A stretch of DNA of 64,000 bases. Origin: Ornithobacterium rhinotracheale DSM 15997. GTDB taxonomy: Bacteria; Bacteroidota; Bacteroidia; Flavobacteriales; Weeksellaceae. Below the pieces are notes generated by a model. That model did no database searches. It saw only the letters and a list, made by a program, of their open reading frames with translations, and had not been told where the DNA came from. Numbering within the stretch: position 1 is the stretch's first letter; each line of letters starts with the position of its first letter. The stretch is from NCBI RefSeq assembly GCF_000265465.1, contig NC_018016.1:1912001-1976000 (forward strand), given 5' to 3'. Below, piece after piece: positions 33,127-42,444 of this stretch. The translations under genes and the position numbers were made by a program.

Positions 33127-35661
33127 TTATTCTTCTTCGTTATGGTTTATACTTATTTGATCTTCTGAATCGTAATTTTCGTTTTCAGAATTTTCTTCGT
33201 CTAAATCTTCATTATGTTCGATTTCCACTTTGGCTACGGCGGCAATTTCATCTCCTTTTTTCAAGTTGATGAGTTTCACGCCTTGCGTAGCTCTACCCAT
33301 TACGCGTAGCTCGGAAACGGCAGTTCTAATCGCAACCCCAGATTTATTGATAATCATTAAATCATTGTCATCGGTTACATTTTTAAGGGCAATCAAATTA
33401 CCTGTTTTTTCTGTAATATTTAAGGTAATCACCCCTTTTCCGCCACGATTTGTGGTGCGGTAGTCCTCGATGCTGGTTCGTTTTCCGTAACCTTTTTCCG
33501 ATACTACTAAAATGGTATCGTTTTCTATATCTGTCACAACAACCATTCCAATAGCCTCGTCGCCGCCATCTAATCGGATACCACGAACGCCCGAAGCGGT
33601 TCTACCCATAGGTCGCACAGCCTCTTCATCAAATCGAATGGCTTTACCACCCTTGGCAGCAATCATAATTTGGCTATTTCCATCGGTAAGCTTAGCTTCA
33701 AGCAATTCATCATCGTCTTTAATGGTAATTGCATTGATACCATTGGCTCTTGGTCTAGAATAAGCTTCAAGCGAAGTTTTCTTGATTTGTCCGTTTTTGG
33801 TCAACATCACCACAAATTGATTTTTCACATATTCCTCGTCCATCAAGTCGTGGGTTCTAATGTAGGCACGCACTTTGTCGTCTTGCTCAATGCTTATCAA
33901 GTTCTGAATTGCTCTACCTTTAGAGGTCTTAGAGCCTTCTGGAATCTCAAATACTCTGAGCCAGAAACAACGCCCTTTTTCGGTAAAGAAGAGCATGTAT
34001 TGGTGGTTAGACGCCACAACCATGTATTCTAGGAAGTCGCCGTCGCGCGAAGTAGCAGCTTTGTTTCCAACGCCTCCGCGAGATTGCGCGCGGTATTCGG
34101 TAAGTGGTGTACGCTTGATATAGCCTAAGTGAGAAATGGTAAGTACCATTTTTTCGTCTGGAATAATGTCCTCGATACTCATCTCACCGCCTGCATAGTT
34201 GATGTCGGTGCGACGCTCATCACCATACTTTTCTTTTATTTCTAAAAGTTCATTTTTGATGATTTCGTAGCGCAAGCTTTCATTAGATAAAATATCTTCC
34301 AAACGCTGAATTTCTTTCATGATCTCCTCATACTCGGCTTTGATTTTGTCGAGCTCCATTCCTGTCAATCGAGCCAAACGCAAATCAAGAATTGCCTGTG
34401 CTTGGATTTCAGAAAGCTCAAATTCAGCCATTAAGCCTTCTTTTGCTACTTGTGGGTTTTCGCTATGGCGAATGATATAGATTGCTCTGTCTAGCGTATC
34501 TTCGGTAGCAATTACTTTCATGAACCCTTCCAAGATGTGTGCACGCTCTTTCGCTTTTTTAAGCTCAAATTCTGTACGGCGTACTACCACATCGTGTCTG
34601 TGATCCACGAAATGTCTAATCAAATCTTTTAGGTTTAATTGCTCAGGTCTACCATGAACAAGTGCAATGTTGTTTACACTAAAAGAAGTTTGTAATTGAG
34701 TGTATTTGAATAATTTATTTAAAACAATATTGCTTATCGCGTCAGTTTTTAAAACATAAACGATACGCATACCATTTCTGTCCGATTCATCTCTGATTTC
34801 GGCAATTCCGTCCATTTTGCCGTCTTTGATTAAGTCTGCAGTAGCCTTAATCATGTTGGCTTTGTTTACTTGATACGGAATCTCATCTACGATGATACAT
34901 TCTCTACCATGAACTTCCTCGATACGCGTTTTTGCTCTCAAGATAATTCTTCCACGCCCAGTCTCAAAAGCGTCTTTCACGCCAGAATAGCCGTAAATAA
35001 CCCCTCCCGTAGGGAAGTCAGGAGCTTTGATATATTGAGTAAGTTCATCAATTGTAATATCACGATTGTCGATATAGGCGCAAGTCCCGTCAATCACCTC
35101 AGAAAGGTTGTGCGGTGCCATATTTGTAGCCATACCCACCGCAATACCAGCGGCACCATTTACCAATAAGTTTGGAATACGGGTAGGGAGTACAGTAGGC
35201 TCATACAAAGTATCATCGAAGTTTAATTTTTGGTCTACCGTTTCTTTGTCGATGTCGGCAAGCATTTCCTCAGAAATTTTTTGCATTCTTGCCTCGGTAT
35301 AACGCATCGCCGCTGGCGGGTCGCCATCCACAGAACCAAAGTTCCCTTGCCCATCTACCAGCATATATCGCATAGACCAGTCTTGTGCCATACGCACCAT
35401 AGTGTCGTATACAGAAGAGTCGCCGTGAGGGTGGAATTTACCCATCACTTCTCCTACCACACGAGCGGATTTTTTGTATCCACGATTAGAGAGTAATCCC
35501 ATTTCATTCATCCCATAGAGCACCCTTCTGTGTACAGGTTTTAGCCCGTCGCGCACATCGGGTAGTGCTCTCGAAACAATTACCGACATCGAATAATCAA
35601 TGTAGGCAGACTTCATCTCGTCTTCTATATTAATTGGAATTAAATTTTCACCATCTGTCAT
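33127..35661 (-). CDS. gyrA: DNA gyrase subunit A
   Basis: The 844-residue subunit cuts and rejoins DNA. The N-terminus [36 protein letters not shown] is canonical, and the catalytic tyrosine lies in [10 protein letters not shown]. The quinolone region reads [17 protein letters not shown]: the residues equivalent to E. coli Ser83 and Asp87 are Ser and Asp, so no classic resistance change is seen there. The C-terminal beta-pinwheel holds the GyrA box ([11 protein letters not shown]), and the tail is strongly acidic. Start ATG 35661 is chosen; an in-frame TTG at 35700 would add 13 unlikely residues. gyrB is not here. Confidence 0.97.
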   Translation of the reverse strand: MTDGENLIPINIEDEMKSAYIDYSMSVIVSRALPDVRDGLKPVHRRVLYGMNEMGLLSNRGYKKSARVVGEVMGKFHPHGDSSVYDTMVRMAQDWSMRYMLVDGQGNFGSVDGDPPAAMRYTEARMQKISEEMLADIDKETVDQKLNFDDTLYEPTVLPTRIPNLLVNGAAGIAVGMATNMAPHNLSEVIDGTCAYIDNRDITIDELTQYIKAPDFPTGGVIYGYSGVKDAFETGRGRIILRAKTRIEEVHGRECIIVDEIPYQVNKANMIKATADLIKDGKMDGIAEIRDESDRNGMRIVYVLKTDAISNIVLNKLFKYTQLQTSFSVNNIALVHGRPEQLNLKDLIRHFVDHRHDVVVRRTEFELKKAKERAHILEGFMKVIATEDTLDRAIYIIRHSENPQVAKEGLMAEFELSEIQAQAILDLRLARLTGMELDKIKAEYEEIMKEIQRLEDILSNESLRYEIIKNELLEIKEKYGDERRTDINYAGGEMSIEDIIPDEKMVLTISHLGYIKRTPLTEYRAQSRGGVGNKAATSRDGDFLEYMVVASNHQYMLFFTEKGRCFWLRVFEIPEGSKTSKGRAIQNLISIEQDDKVRAYIRTHDLMDEEYVKNQFVVMLTKNGQIKKTSLEAYSRPRANGINAITIKDDDELLEAKLTDGNSQIMIAAKGGKAIRFDEEAVRPMGRTASGVRGIRLDGGDEAIGMVVVTDIENDTILVVSEKGYGKRTSIEDYRTTNRGGKGVITLNITEKTGNLIALKNVTDDNDLMIINKSGVAIRTAVSELRVMGRATQGVKLINLKKGDEIAAVAKVEIEHNEDLDEENSENENYDSEDQISINHNEEE

Positions 35662-35889
35662 ACATGTAATATTTTCATATAATAGTCTGCTAATATACAA
35701 TAAAATTAAAGCCTATAAAAATATAAAACCCTGTTTTTTTAACTTTTGAAAATATGCTTAAATACTGTTTTGGGATTCAGTGAGTTATAATTAAATTTTG
35801 TTGAGAGAAATCTTCGCTTTTTGAAACGAAAAGATGAAAATAAAAACGAAAATTTTTTAGAATAAATTTTTTATCTTTAAAAATATTTC

Positions 35890-35897
35890 TATATTTG
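35890..35897 (+). promoter_or_regulatory. rpmH promoter -7 element
   Basis: TATATTTG, followed by GCA, lies 42 nt before the rpmH ATG, in the 239-bp region divergent from gyrA. No ideal TTG was found upstream. Confidence 0.55.
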
Positions 35898-35921
35898 CAC
35901 CCCAATTGATTTGAAGGGTAA

Positions 35922-36095
<174 letters not shown>

Positions 36096-36130
36096 TTTTT
36101 AGAATTAAACAATTTTACAGAAAAAATAGA

Positions 36131-36158
36131 CCACATAAGCATTGCCTATGTGGTTTTT
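36131..36158 (+). terminator. rpmH terminator
   Basis: CCACATA (36131-36137) pairs with TATGTGG (36147-36153), followed by five T residues. An A-run on the other side suggests that it also serves dgt. Confidence 0.8.
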
Positions 36159-36183
36159 CTGTTGCTTTATTTTTGCTGAAAAA

Positions 36184-37557
36184 TTATCGAATCATGCCGA
36201 TTTCTATTCCTTTGATTCGGCGATAAAGTTCTACGGCGTAGTCGTCGGTCATGCTGCTGATGTAGTCTAAAACGCCCAAGACTTTTTGGTATGCATTTTC
36301 TCCATTATAATTACAAGACGGCGGGAGGAGTTTTACTGCGTTTTTCTCGTAGCCTGTGCGTAGCTTTTTGTCTTTTAAAATCGCAGGAACAAAATAGCCC
36401 AAAAGCTCATTCATTACATTATAGCCGGCAGATTCTATCTCAATCACGCTATTGTAATTGTAAATGTTTTCGATAGAAAATTCTTGAATAGTTTGTAAAG
36501 ATTTTGATTTATTTAAAATTAAATCATATAAACTTGTGCTGAAATCGCCCACTATGATTTTAGAAAAGTGAATTTTATATTTTTTAATAATTTCACTTAC
36601 TAAATAACCAATGATTTTGGCGCGGAGATAAGAAACTTTATCCTCCTTGTTTTCAATTTTGTTTAGGCGATTTTCGATTTTGCGAGTTTCTAATCCGCCG
36701 CCCAATTCATCTATAATTTGCTTAAAAAGTTCGATGCAAAGGCTGTGTTCCACAATGCCTAGGCGGTGAGCGTCTTCAAAATCGATGATGTTGTAGCAAA
36801 TGTCGTCTGCCGCCTCCACGAGCCATACAAAAGGGTGTCTCTTGTAAACAAGCGGATTACTCTGTTCTTTAAACATACCACAGCTTTGTGCAATTTGCTC
36901 AAAAGTTTCTTTTTCTGACTGGAAAAATCCAAATTTTTTGCGATGTAGTGCATTGCCTTTTTTGCCTAGAGAAGCTACCGATTCGCACGGATATTTAGCA
37001 ATCGAGGCAAGCGTCGTGTGGGTAATCATTAAGCCCCCCTCGGATTTGCCTTTTTGTTGATGCGTGAGCACGCGAATTGCATTGGCATTTCCTTCAAAAT
37101 GAATGAAATCAGCCCATTCTTCTTCAGAAAAATACGATTTTAAGCTATTTTCGTTGTTTTTGAAAAATTGCGCAATAGCATCTTCGCCCGAATGTCCAAA
37201 CGCAGGATTTCCAATGTCGTGGCACAAACATGCCGATGCGATGACATAGGCTAAATTATGCTTGTAGAAATATAAATCATCTTCAGTAGCATCGGATTTT
37301 ATATTTTCTCTGAAAATTTCGCCCGCCAAAGTCCCAAGCGAACGCCCCACCGATGAAACTTCCAACGAATGCGTTAAGCGATTGTGTACAAATACACTGC
37401 CAGGCAACGGGAAAACTTGCGTTTTGCTTTGTAGTTTTCTAAAAGCCGATGAGAAAATAATTCTATCGTAATCGCGCTGAAAATCTGTGCGATTTTCGGC
37501 GTGTTGCGTGTTCGATTTTTCGCCAGTGCGCTGGGTGGTGTATAGTTTTGGAAACAT
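36184..37557 (-). CDS. dgt: dGTPase-like HD-domain dNTP triphosphohydrolase
   Basis: The 457-residue enzyme removes triphosphate from dGTP or other dNTPs. The HD metal site is visible in order: the first histidine in VHNRLTHSLEVSS, then ACLCHDIGNPAFGHSGEDAI, and a later Asp in LVEAADDICYNIIDFEDAHRLG. The N-terminal RDYDRIIFSSAFRKLQSKTQVF segment is the dGTPase signature. It is the last gene of the luxS-VOC-dgt run, 1 nt after the VOC gene. Substrate range is inferred. Confidence 0.92.
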   Translation of the reverse strand: MFPKLYTTQRTGEKSNTQHAENRTDFQRDYDRIIFSSAFRKLQSKTQVFPLPGSVFVHNRLTHSLEVSSVGRSLGTLAGEIFRENIKSDATEDDLYFYKHNLAYVIASACLCHDIGNPAFGHSGEDAIAQFFKNNENSLKSYFSEEEWADFIHFEGNANAIRVLTHQQKGKSEGGLMITHTTLASIAKYPCESVASLGKKGNALHRKKFGFFQSEKETFEQIAQSCGMFKEQSNPLVYKRHPFVWLVEAADDICYNIIDFEDAHRLGIVEHSLCIELFKQIIDELGGGLETRKIENRLNKIENKEDKVSYLRAKIIGYLVSEIIKKYKIHFSKIIVGDFSTSLYDLILNKSKSLQTIQEFSIENIYNYNSVIEIESAGYNVMNELLGYFVPAILKDKKLRTGYEKNAVKLLPPSCNYNGENAYQKVLGVLDYISSMTDDYAVELYRRIKGIEIGMIR

Positions 37558-37558
37558 G

Positions 37559-37942
37559 TTAGCTTTCGTATAATTCTATGGGTAAATGGTCGGGATCTTC
37601 AAAAAATGTGAATTTTTTACCCGTAAACTCATCAATTCTAATTGGCTCAGTGGTAATTCCTAGCTTTTGCAATCTTTCAATTTCTTCTTCAATATTTGGT
37701 GTGCTAAATGCCAAATGTCTTAGCCCTACCGCTTCGGGACGAGAAGGGCGGGGCGGTGGACTTGGAAACGAAAAAAGCTCAATAATATAAATTCCATTCA
37801 GACTTAAATCTAATTTGTAGGAATCTCGCTCTTTTCGGTAATTTTCTCTCAAAATCTTTAGCCCTAAAACTTCTGTGTAGAACTTTTTAGACTTTTGATA
37901 ATCAGAGCAAATGATTGCAATGTGATGAACGCCAGTGAGCAT
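37559..37942 (-). CDS. VOC-fold metalloprotein, glyoxalase-like (YaeR type)
   Basis: The 127-residue protein starts LTGVHHIAIICSDYQKSKKFYTEVLGLKIL and ends KFTFFEDPDHLPIELYES. Metal ligands expected in the VOC fold are present: the first His of VHHIAI, Glu in IIELFSFP, His in GLRHLAFS and Glu in IELYE. It resembles E. coli YaeR and SMU1112c rather than proven glyoxalase I. Its substrate is unknown. Its neighbours are luxS (15 nt upstream) and dgt (1 nt downstream). Confidence 0.85.
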   Translation of the reverse strand: MLTGVHHIAIICSDYQKSKKFYTEVLGLKILRENYRKERDSYKLDLSLNGIYIIELFSFPSPPPRPSRPEAVGLRHLAFSTPNIEEEIERLQKLGITTEPIRIDEFTGKKFTFFEDPDHLPIELYES

Positions 37943-37957
37943 TTGAAAATCTTTAAA

Positions 37958-38434
37958 TTATGCTGGATAATTTAAATTTTCAGGTGTAAGTTGCAATAAA
38001 ACTTCTTCCAAATACTTTTTAGCTTCGTATTTAGCCATTGGTAAATTATTGTTGTAGAAGTTTCCGCATTCTAGAGTAGAGGCACCTGGGATTTCACCTT
38101 CAAAATCTGCCATAAATCGGTATAAATCCGTAATTAATGGAACAATGTCTACTGAAGTATAGTCTCCTGCGATGATGAGGTAATTTCCTGTTTGGCAGCC
38201 CATAGGTCCCCAGTACACGATTTTATCCTTCCATTCGCTGTTTCTAAGCCAAGTCGCTGCCAAATGCTCAATAGTGTGCAATTCTGCCGCACCTAGCACG
38301 GGCTCACGATAAGGTTCTTTCATTCTAATGTCGAACGAAGTAAGCGTTTCGTTGCCTACTTGATCTTTTCTAGAAACATAAATTCCTCTCTTTAATTTTA
38401 AATGATCGATGCAAAAACTTGCTATTCTTTCCAT
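37958..38434 (-). CDS. luxS: S-ribosylhomocysteine lyase
   Basis: The 158-residue enzyme splits S-ribosylhomocysteine into homocysteine and the autoinducer-2 precursor DPD. The metal ligands are His53 and His57 (HTIEH) and Cys123 (LECGNF). The catalytic cysteine is Cys80 (GPMGCQTG), and Glu56 is the catalytic acid/base. All key residues are intact. The gene follows mtnN (62 nt), which supplies its substrate. A TATCTTTA element (38461-38468, minus) between them may give luxS its own promoter. Confidence 0.97.
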   Translation of the reverse strand: MERIASFCIDHLKLKRGIYVSRKDQVGNETLTSFDIRMKEPYREPVLGAAELHTIEHLAATWLRNSEWKDKIVYWGPMGCQTGNYLIIAGDYTSVDIVPLITDLYRFMADFEGEIPGASTLECGNFYNNNLPMAKYEAKKYLEEVLLQLTPENLNYPA

Positions 38435-38496
38435 GAAATGTTGTATTTTTTTATAAAGGCTAAAGATAAAATAAGTTGAACAAAATGCTTTTAAGC

Positions 38497-39183
38497 TTAT
38501 AAGTTTTTAACAAATTCAAGATTAATTTCCGCTGAAATAGCACCTGCTTTTTTTACAAATTGGTCAAAAGATTGCGTGTTGCCTTCGCCTGCAATGTCCG
38601 AAATCGCTCGCTGAATGATGAATGGTGTATTCATTTGATGACAAACTTGGGCAATCGCTGCCGCTTCCATTTCTACGGCTTTGGCATCTGGGAAATTTTC
38701 TTTGATCCAAGCAAATTTCTCTGGATCGTTGATAAAGGCATCTCCGCTCACAATCAAGCCGTGAGCAGCTTGTCCCGTTTTTTGCTGAACTAAATCCTCT
38801 GCTTTTTGTCTAAAAGTTTCAGCTGGGATAAAGGCTGCAGGCATTTGAGATTGTTGTCCCAATTCGTAGCCAAATCCTGTGAGATCCACATCGTGGTGGC
38901 GCACTTCGGTGGCGAGGATGATGTCGCCTACGCGTACATTTTGCAAGCCGCCCGCGGTGCCTGTGTTGATGATTAAATCAGGCTGATAATGGTCTATAAG
39001 CAAAGTTGTTGCCACGGCGGCACTCACTTTGCCCACGCCAGAAAGCACCACGATAATTTCGTGATTTCCGTAATTTCCTTGGTAGAATTTAAAGTTGTAT
39101 AAGGTAGTGGCTTCAAGATTTTCGATTTTTTCGCGCAAAAGCGAAATTTCGACTTCCATCGCGCCAATAATTCCGATTTTCAT
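38497..39183 (-). CDS. mtnN: 5'-methylthioadenosine/S-adenosylhomocysteine nucleosidase
   Basis: The 228-residue enzyme removes adenine from methylthioadenosine and S-adenosylhomocysteine. Family motifs are IGIIGAMEVEISLLRE at the start (catalytic Glu12-type position), NTGTAGGL, SGDAFI and AVEMEAAAIAQVCHQ. The catalytic Asp lies in RAISDIAGEG. Together with the adjacent luxS it recycles S-adenosylhomocysteine through the two-step Pfs/LuxS route. A TATCTTTA element lies about 20 nt upstream of the ATG (39202-39209, minus). Confidence 0.96.
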   Translation of the reverse strand: MKIGIIGAMEVEISLLREKIENLEATTLYNFKFYQGNYGNHEIIVVLSGVGKVSAAVATTLLIDHYQPDLIINTGTAGGLQNVRVGDIILATEVRHHDVDLTGFGYELGQQSQMPAAFIPAETFRQKAEDLVQQKTGQAAHGLIVSGDAFINDPEKFAWIKENFPDAKAVEMEAAAIAQVCHQMNTPFIIQRAISDIAGEGNTQSFDQFVKKAGAISAEINLEFVKNL

Positions 39184-39240
39184 GGTTTTTTAAATTTTGG
39201 GTAAAGATAAAAAATGTTTTTTGGCTATTTATTTTTTAGG

Positions 39241-40773
39241 CTAAAAATAGCCCACACGATCCAAACTTCTATATTGAATCGCCTCTGCCAAATGCGCTGA
39301 TGAAATGTTTTCTGCCTTGTCTAAATCGGCAATCGTGCGAGCTACACGCAAAATTCGGTCGTAGGCGCGTGCCGAAAGATTGAGCTTATCCATCGCATTC
39401 TTTAATAAGGTATAGCTTGCGTCGTCCAAAACGCAAAATTCATCTAATTGCTTAGGTCCCATTTGCGCATTGTAGTGCACATGCTCGGTATCCTTGTATC
39501 GGTTTTCTTGAATTTCTCGGGCGGCAATCACACGATTTCTGATTTGTTCGCTTGTCTCGCCATTTCGTTCTGCCGAAAGTTTTTCAAACGGCACGGGCAC
39601 CACCTCGATGTGCAGATCAATTCGGTCTAAAAGCGGTCCCGAAATTTTATTCATATAGCGTTGCATTTCGGCTGGGGTAGAGGTGTTTTGCGGGTCATCT
39701 GGGAAAAAACCGCTCGGGCTTGGGTTCATAGATGCTACGAGCATAAAACTCGCGGGGTAGGTAACCGTGAATTTAGCCCTAGAAATTGTAACTTCTCGGT
39801 CTTCGAGTGGCTGGCGCATCACTTCTAGAACACTGCGTTGAAATTCGGGTAATTCGTCCAAAAATAAAACGCCATTGTGGGCTAAAGAAATTTCGCCTGG
39901 CTGTGGGTAGCTACCACCGCCCACCAAGGCTACATCTGAGGTGGTGTGGTGTGGCGAAGTGAACGGGCGTACAGTCATAAGCGATGAATTTTTCTTTAAT
40001 TTTCCTGCCACCGAATGAATTTTGGTTGTTTCCAAGGCTTCGCTCAATGTGAGTGGTGGCAAAATCGATGGAATTCGCTTGGCGAGCATAGTTTTTCCAC
40101 TACCTGGCGGACCGATGAGTAGAATGTTGTGTCCTCCAGCGGCGGCAATTTCCATGGCGCGTTTTACATTTTCCTGCCCTTTGACATCGGCAAAATCAAA
40201 CGGAAATTGATTGATGGATTTAAAAAATTCTTTTCTGGTGTCAAATTCCACTAAATCTAGCGGAGTGCCTTGGTCAAAAAAGTCGATAACCTCTTTGATA
40301 TTGCTCACGCCATAAACTTCAAGATTATTAACTACGGCAGCCTCCATGGCATTTTCCTTGGGCAGAATAATGCCTTTAAAGCCTTCTTTTCTCGCTTGAA
40401 TGGCGATAGGCAAAACACCTTTGATGGGCAAAACATTTCCGTCGAGCGACAATTCGCCCATGATTAAATAATCTTCTATATTTTCTGCTTGTATTTGTTT
40501 AGAGGCAGTGAGAATCCCCATGGCAATGGTTAAGTCATAAGCCGATCCTTCTTTTCGTATGTCGGCAGGAGCCATATTGATGATGATTTTTTGTCGAGGG
40601 ATTTTGTAGCCAATGTTTTGTAGTGCGGCACTTATTCGGTGGCTACTTTCTCGCACGGCACTATCGGGCAGTCCTACAATGAAATAGCCCGTTCCCTTAT
40701 CCACATTAGTCTCTACCGTAATGGTCGTTGCGTCGATGCCATAGATGGCACTTCCGTAAGTTTTTACAAGCAT
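39241..40773 (-). CDS. YifB/ComM-family magnesium chelatase-like ATPase
   Basis: The 510-residue protein has an N-terminal Lon-S16-like domain (MLVKTYGSAIYGIDATTITVETNVDKG), then a chelatase I-type AAA+ domain with Walker A LLIGPPGSGKTMLAKRIP (about 216-233) and Walker B GVLFLDELPEF, and a C-terminal helical domain (SARAYDRILRVARTIADLD). ComM homologues act as branch-migration helicases during uptake of transforming DNA; whether this host is competent is unknown. It is a single gene divergent from cdd. Confidence 0.92.
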   Translation of the reverse strand: MLVKTYGSAIYGIDATTITVETNVDKGTGYFIVGLPDSAVRESSHRISAALQNIGYKIPRQKIIINMAPADIRKEGSAYDLTIAMGILTASKQIQAENIEDYLIMGELSLDGNVLPIKGVLPIAIQARKEGFKGIILPKENAMEAAVVNNLEVYGVSNIKEVIDFFDQGTPLDLVEFDTRKEFFKSINQFPFDFADVKGQENVKRAMEIAAAGGHNILLIGPPGSGKTMLAKRIPSILPPLTLSEALETTKIHSVAGKLKKNSSLMTVRPFTSPHHTTSDVALVGGGSYPQPGEISLAHNGVLFLDELPEFQRSVLEVMRQPLEDREVTISRAKFTVTYPASFMLVASMNPSPSGFFPDDPQNTSTPAEMQRYMNKISGPLLDRIDLHIEVVPVPFEKLSAERNGETSEQIRNRVIAAREIQENRYKDTEHVHYNAQMGPKQLDEFCVLDDASYTLLKNAMDKLNLSARAYDRILRVARTIADLDKAENISSAHLAEAIQYRSLDRVGYF

Positions 40774-40883
40774 AAATGTTTAATTCAAATAAAAAATTTT
40801 GCCCAAAATACGGAAAAAATAATTAAAATGTGGATTCTTTGGTTTTTAATTACTAAATTGGGAGCGTCTTAGATTTTGAAACT

Positions 40884-41360
40884 ATGAAGGAATGGAGTTT
40901 TAAATACGAAATCTTTTCATCTGAAAAAGAGCTTAGTAGCGAAGATAAAATGCTTTTAGCCAAAGCTAAAGAAGCCAAAGATAGAGCTTATGCACCTTAT
41001 TCTAAATTTCAGGTAGGTTGCTCGCTTTTGCTAGACAATGGAGAGGTTTTTACAGGGAATAATCAAGAGAATGCCGCATATCCCAGCGGATTGTGTGCCG
41101 AGCGTGTCGCCATTTTTGCTGCCAAGAGCCAAAATCCTGATGCTGTGGTGAAAAAGATCTTTATCACTACAAGTGCCGAAAATATGAAAGAAGCAATTTC
41201 ACCTTGTGGCGCTTGTCGACAAGTTTTGGTGGAATATGAGAAAAATCAATTTTCCAAGATTGAAATTTATTTTCAAGGAGCAGAAGCCCAAATAATCAAG
41301 CTGTTTAGCGTTTGCGACTTATTGCCATTTACATTTCATTCAGAGATGTTAGGGGAATAG
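40884..41360 (+). CDS. cdd: Cytidine deaminase
   Basis: The 158-residue enzyme deaminates cytidine and deoxycytidine. The zinc site is complete: SGLCAERVAIFAA (Cys ligand and catalytic Glu) and SPCGACRQVLVE (two Cys ligands). The YAPYSKFQVG substrate segment is also present. Length matches the tetrameric Cdd type, with a slightly long N-terminus. It stands alone between yifB and the pdh genes. Confidence 0.95.
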   Translation: MKEWSFKYEIFSSEKELSSEDKMLLAKAKEAKDRAYAPYSKFQVGCSLLLDNGEVFTGNNQENAAYPSGLCAERVAIFAAKSQNPDAVVKKIFITTSAENMKEAISPCGACRQVLVEYEKNQFSKIEIYFQGAEAQIIKLFSVCDLLPFTFHSEMLGE

Positions 41361-41362
41361 TT

Positions 41363-41393
41363 TTGTAGTTTTAAACCTAAAAGCGTAAATTTG
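41363..41393 (+). promoter_or_regulatory. pdhA-pdhC promoter
   Basis: TTG (41363-41365), a 20-bp spacer and TAAATTTG (41386-41393), giving a leader of about 37 nt before pdhA. Both elements fit the Bacteroidota consensus fully. Confidence 0.7.
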
Positions 41394-41435
41394 TGCGATT
41401 ATATAAACACATTGTAAAAGTTATACATAAATAAT

Positions 41436-42440
41436 ATGAAAGAAATAACCAAAGAGACCTACTTAAAGTGGTTCGAGGAAATGACCTTCTGGAGACGTTT
41501 TGAAGATAAATGTCGTTCCATGTATTTGAAACAAAAAATTAGAGGCTTTTTGCACTTATATAATGGGCAAGAGGCGATTCCTGCAGGACTTTCGCAGGTG
41601 ATGGACATGGAAAAAGATAAGATGATTACAGCTTATCGTTGCCATGTTTTGCCAATGGCGATGGGTGTAGATCCTAAAAGAATTATGGCTGAACTCTTTG
41701 GAAAAGTAGATGGAACTTCTCATGGTATGGGAGGGTCTATGCACGTGTTTAGCAAAGAGCACAACTTTTTTGGAGGACACGGTATCGTAGGTGGACAAAT
41801 TGCACTAGGTGCTGGTATTGCTTTCGCAGATAAATATTTTGAAAGAGGAGGAGTTACTTTCTGTTTCATGGGAGACGGCGCTACAAGACAAGGTTCTTTA
41901 CACGAAACATTCAACATGGCTATGAACTGGAAATTGCCAGTAGTTTTCATTTGTGAAAACAACCAATATGCAATGGGTACTAGTGTTAAGAGAACTGCAA
42001 ATCACGAAGATATTTATAAATTAGCTGACGGGTACGAAATGCCTTCTCAACCAGTAGATGGTATGGATCCTGTAAAAGTGGCAGAAGCTGCTTACGAAGC
42101 TATCGAAAGAGCAAGACGCGGAGACGGACCTACTTTCTTAGATATCAAAACTTACCGATACAGAGGACACTCAATGTCTGATGCTGAGCCTTACAGAACT
42201 AAAGAAGAGGTAAATAAATACAAAGAGCAAGATCCAATTTTACTTGTTCAACACAGAATTTTAGAAAACGGATGGGCGACTGAAGAAGAGTTGAACAAAA
42301 TTACCGACGAGCAAATCAAAAAAGTAGACGAGTGTGTTGATTTTGCAGAAAAATCTCCATTCCCAGAAGTAGAACAAATCTACTCTATGGTTTACGAACA
42401 AGAAAATTATCCATTCTTAGATAAAGTAGAAAATCAATAA
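41436..42440 (+). CDS. pdhA: Pyruvate dehydrogenase E1 component, alpha subunit
   Basis: The 334-residue subunit binds thiamine diphosphate and decarboxylates pyruvate. The thiamine motif GDGATRQGSLHETFNMAMNW (145-164 approx.) ends with VVFICENNQYAMGT. The phosphorylation-loop-like YRYRGHSMSDAEPYRTKEEV segment and LYNGQEAIPAG are typical. It lies 4 nt before the E2 gene. The beta subunit gene (pdhB) is not adjacent, an arrangement I recall from other flavobacteria. Confidence 0.95.
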   Translation: MKEITKETYLKWFEEMTFWRRFEDKCRSMYLKQKIRGFLHLYNGQEAIPAGLSQVMDMEKDKMITAYRCHVLPMAMGVDPKRIMAELFGKVDGTSHGMGGSMHVFSKEHNFFGGHGIVGGQIALGAGIAFADKYFERGGVTFCFMGDGATRQGSLHETFNMAMNWKLPVVFICENNQYAMGTSVKRTANHEDIYKLADGYEMPSQPVDGMDPVKVAEAAYEAIERARRGDGPTFLDIKTYRYRGHSMSDAEPYRTKEEVNKYKEQDPILLVQHRILENGWATEEELNKITDEQIKKVDECVDFAEKSPFPEVEQIYSMVYEQENYPFLDKVENQ

Positions 42441-42444
42441 AACT

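Noticed and set aside
33127-35661. Quinolone-resistance change in gyrA
   Set aside because: The residues equivalent to E. coli Ser83 and Asp87 are Ser and Asp, the susceptible type.
35662-35700. TTG start adding 13 residues to GyrA
   Set aside because: The family begins at the downstream ATG (35661), and the extra residues resemble untranslated sequence.
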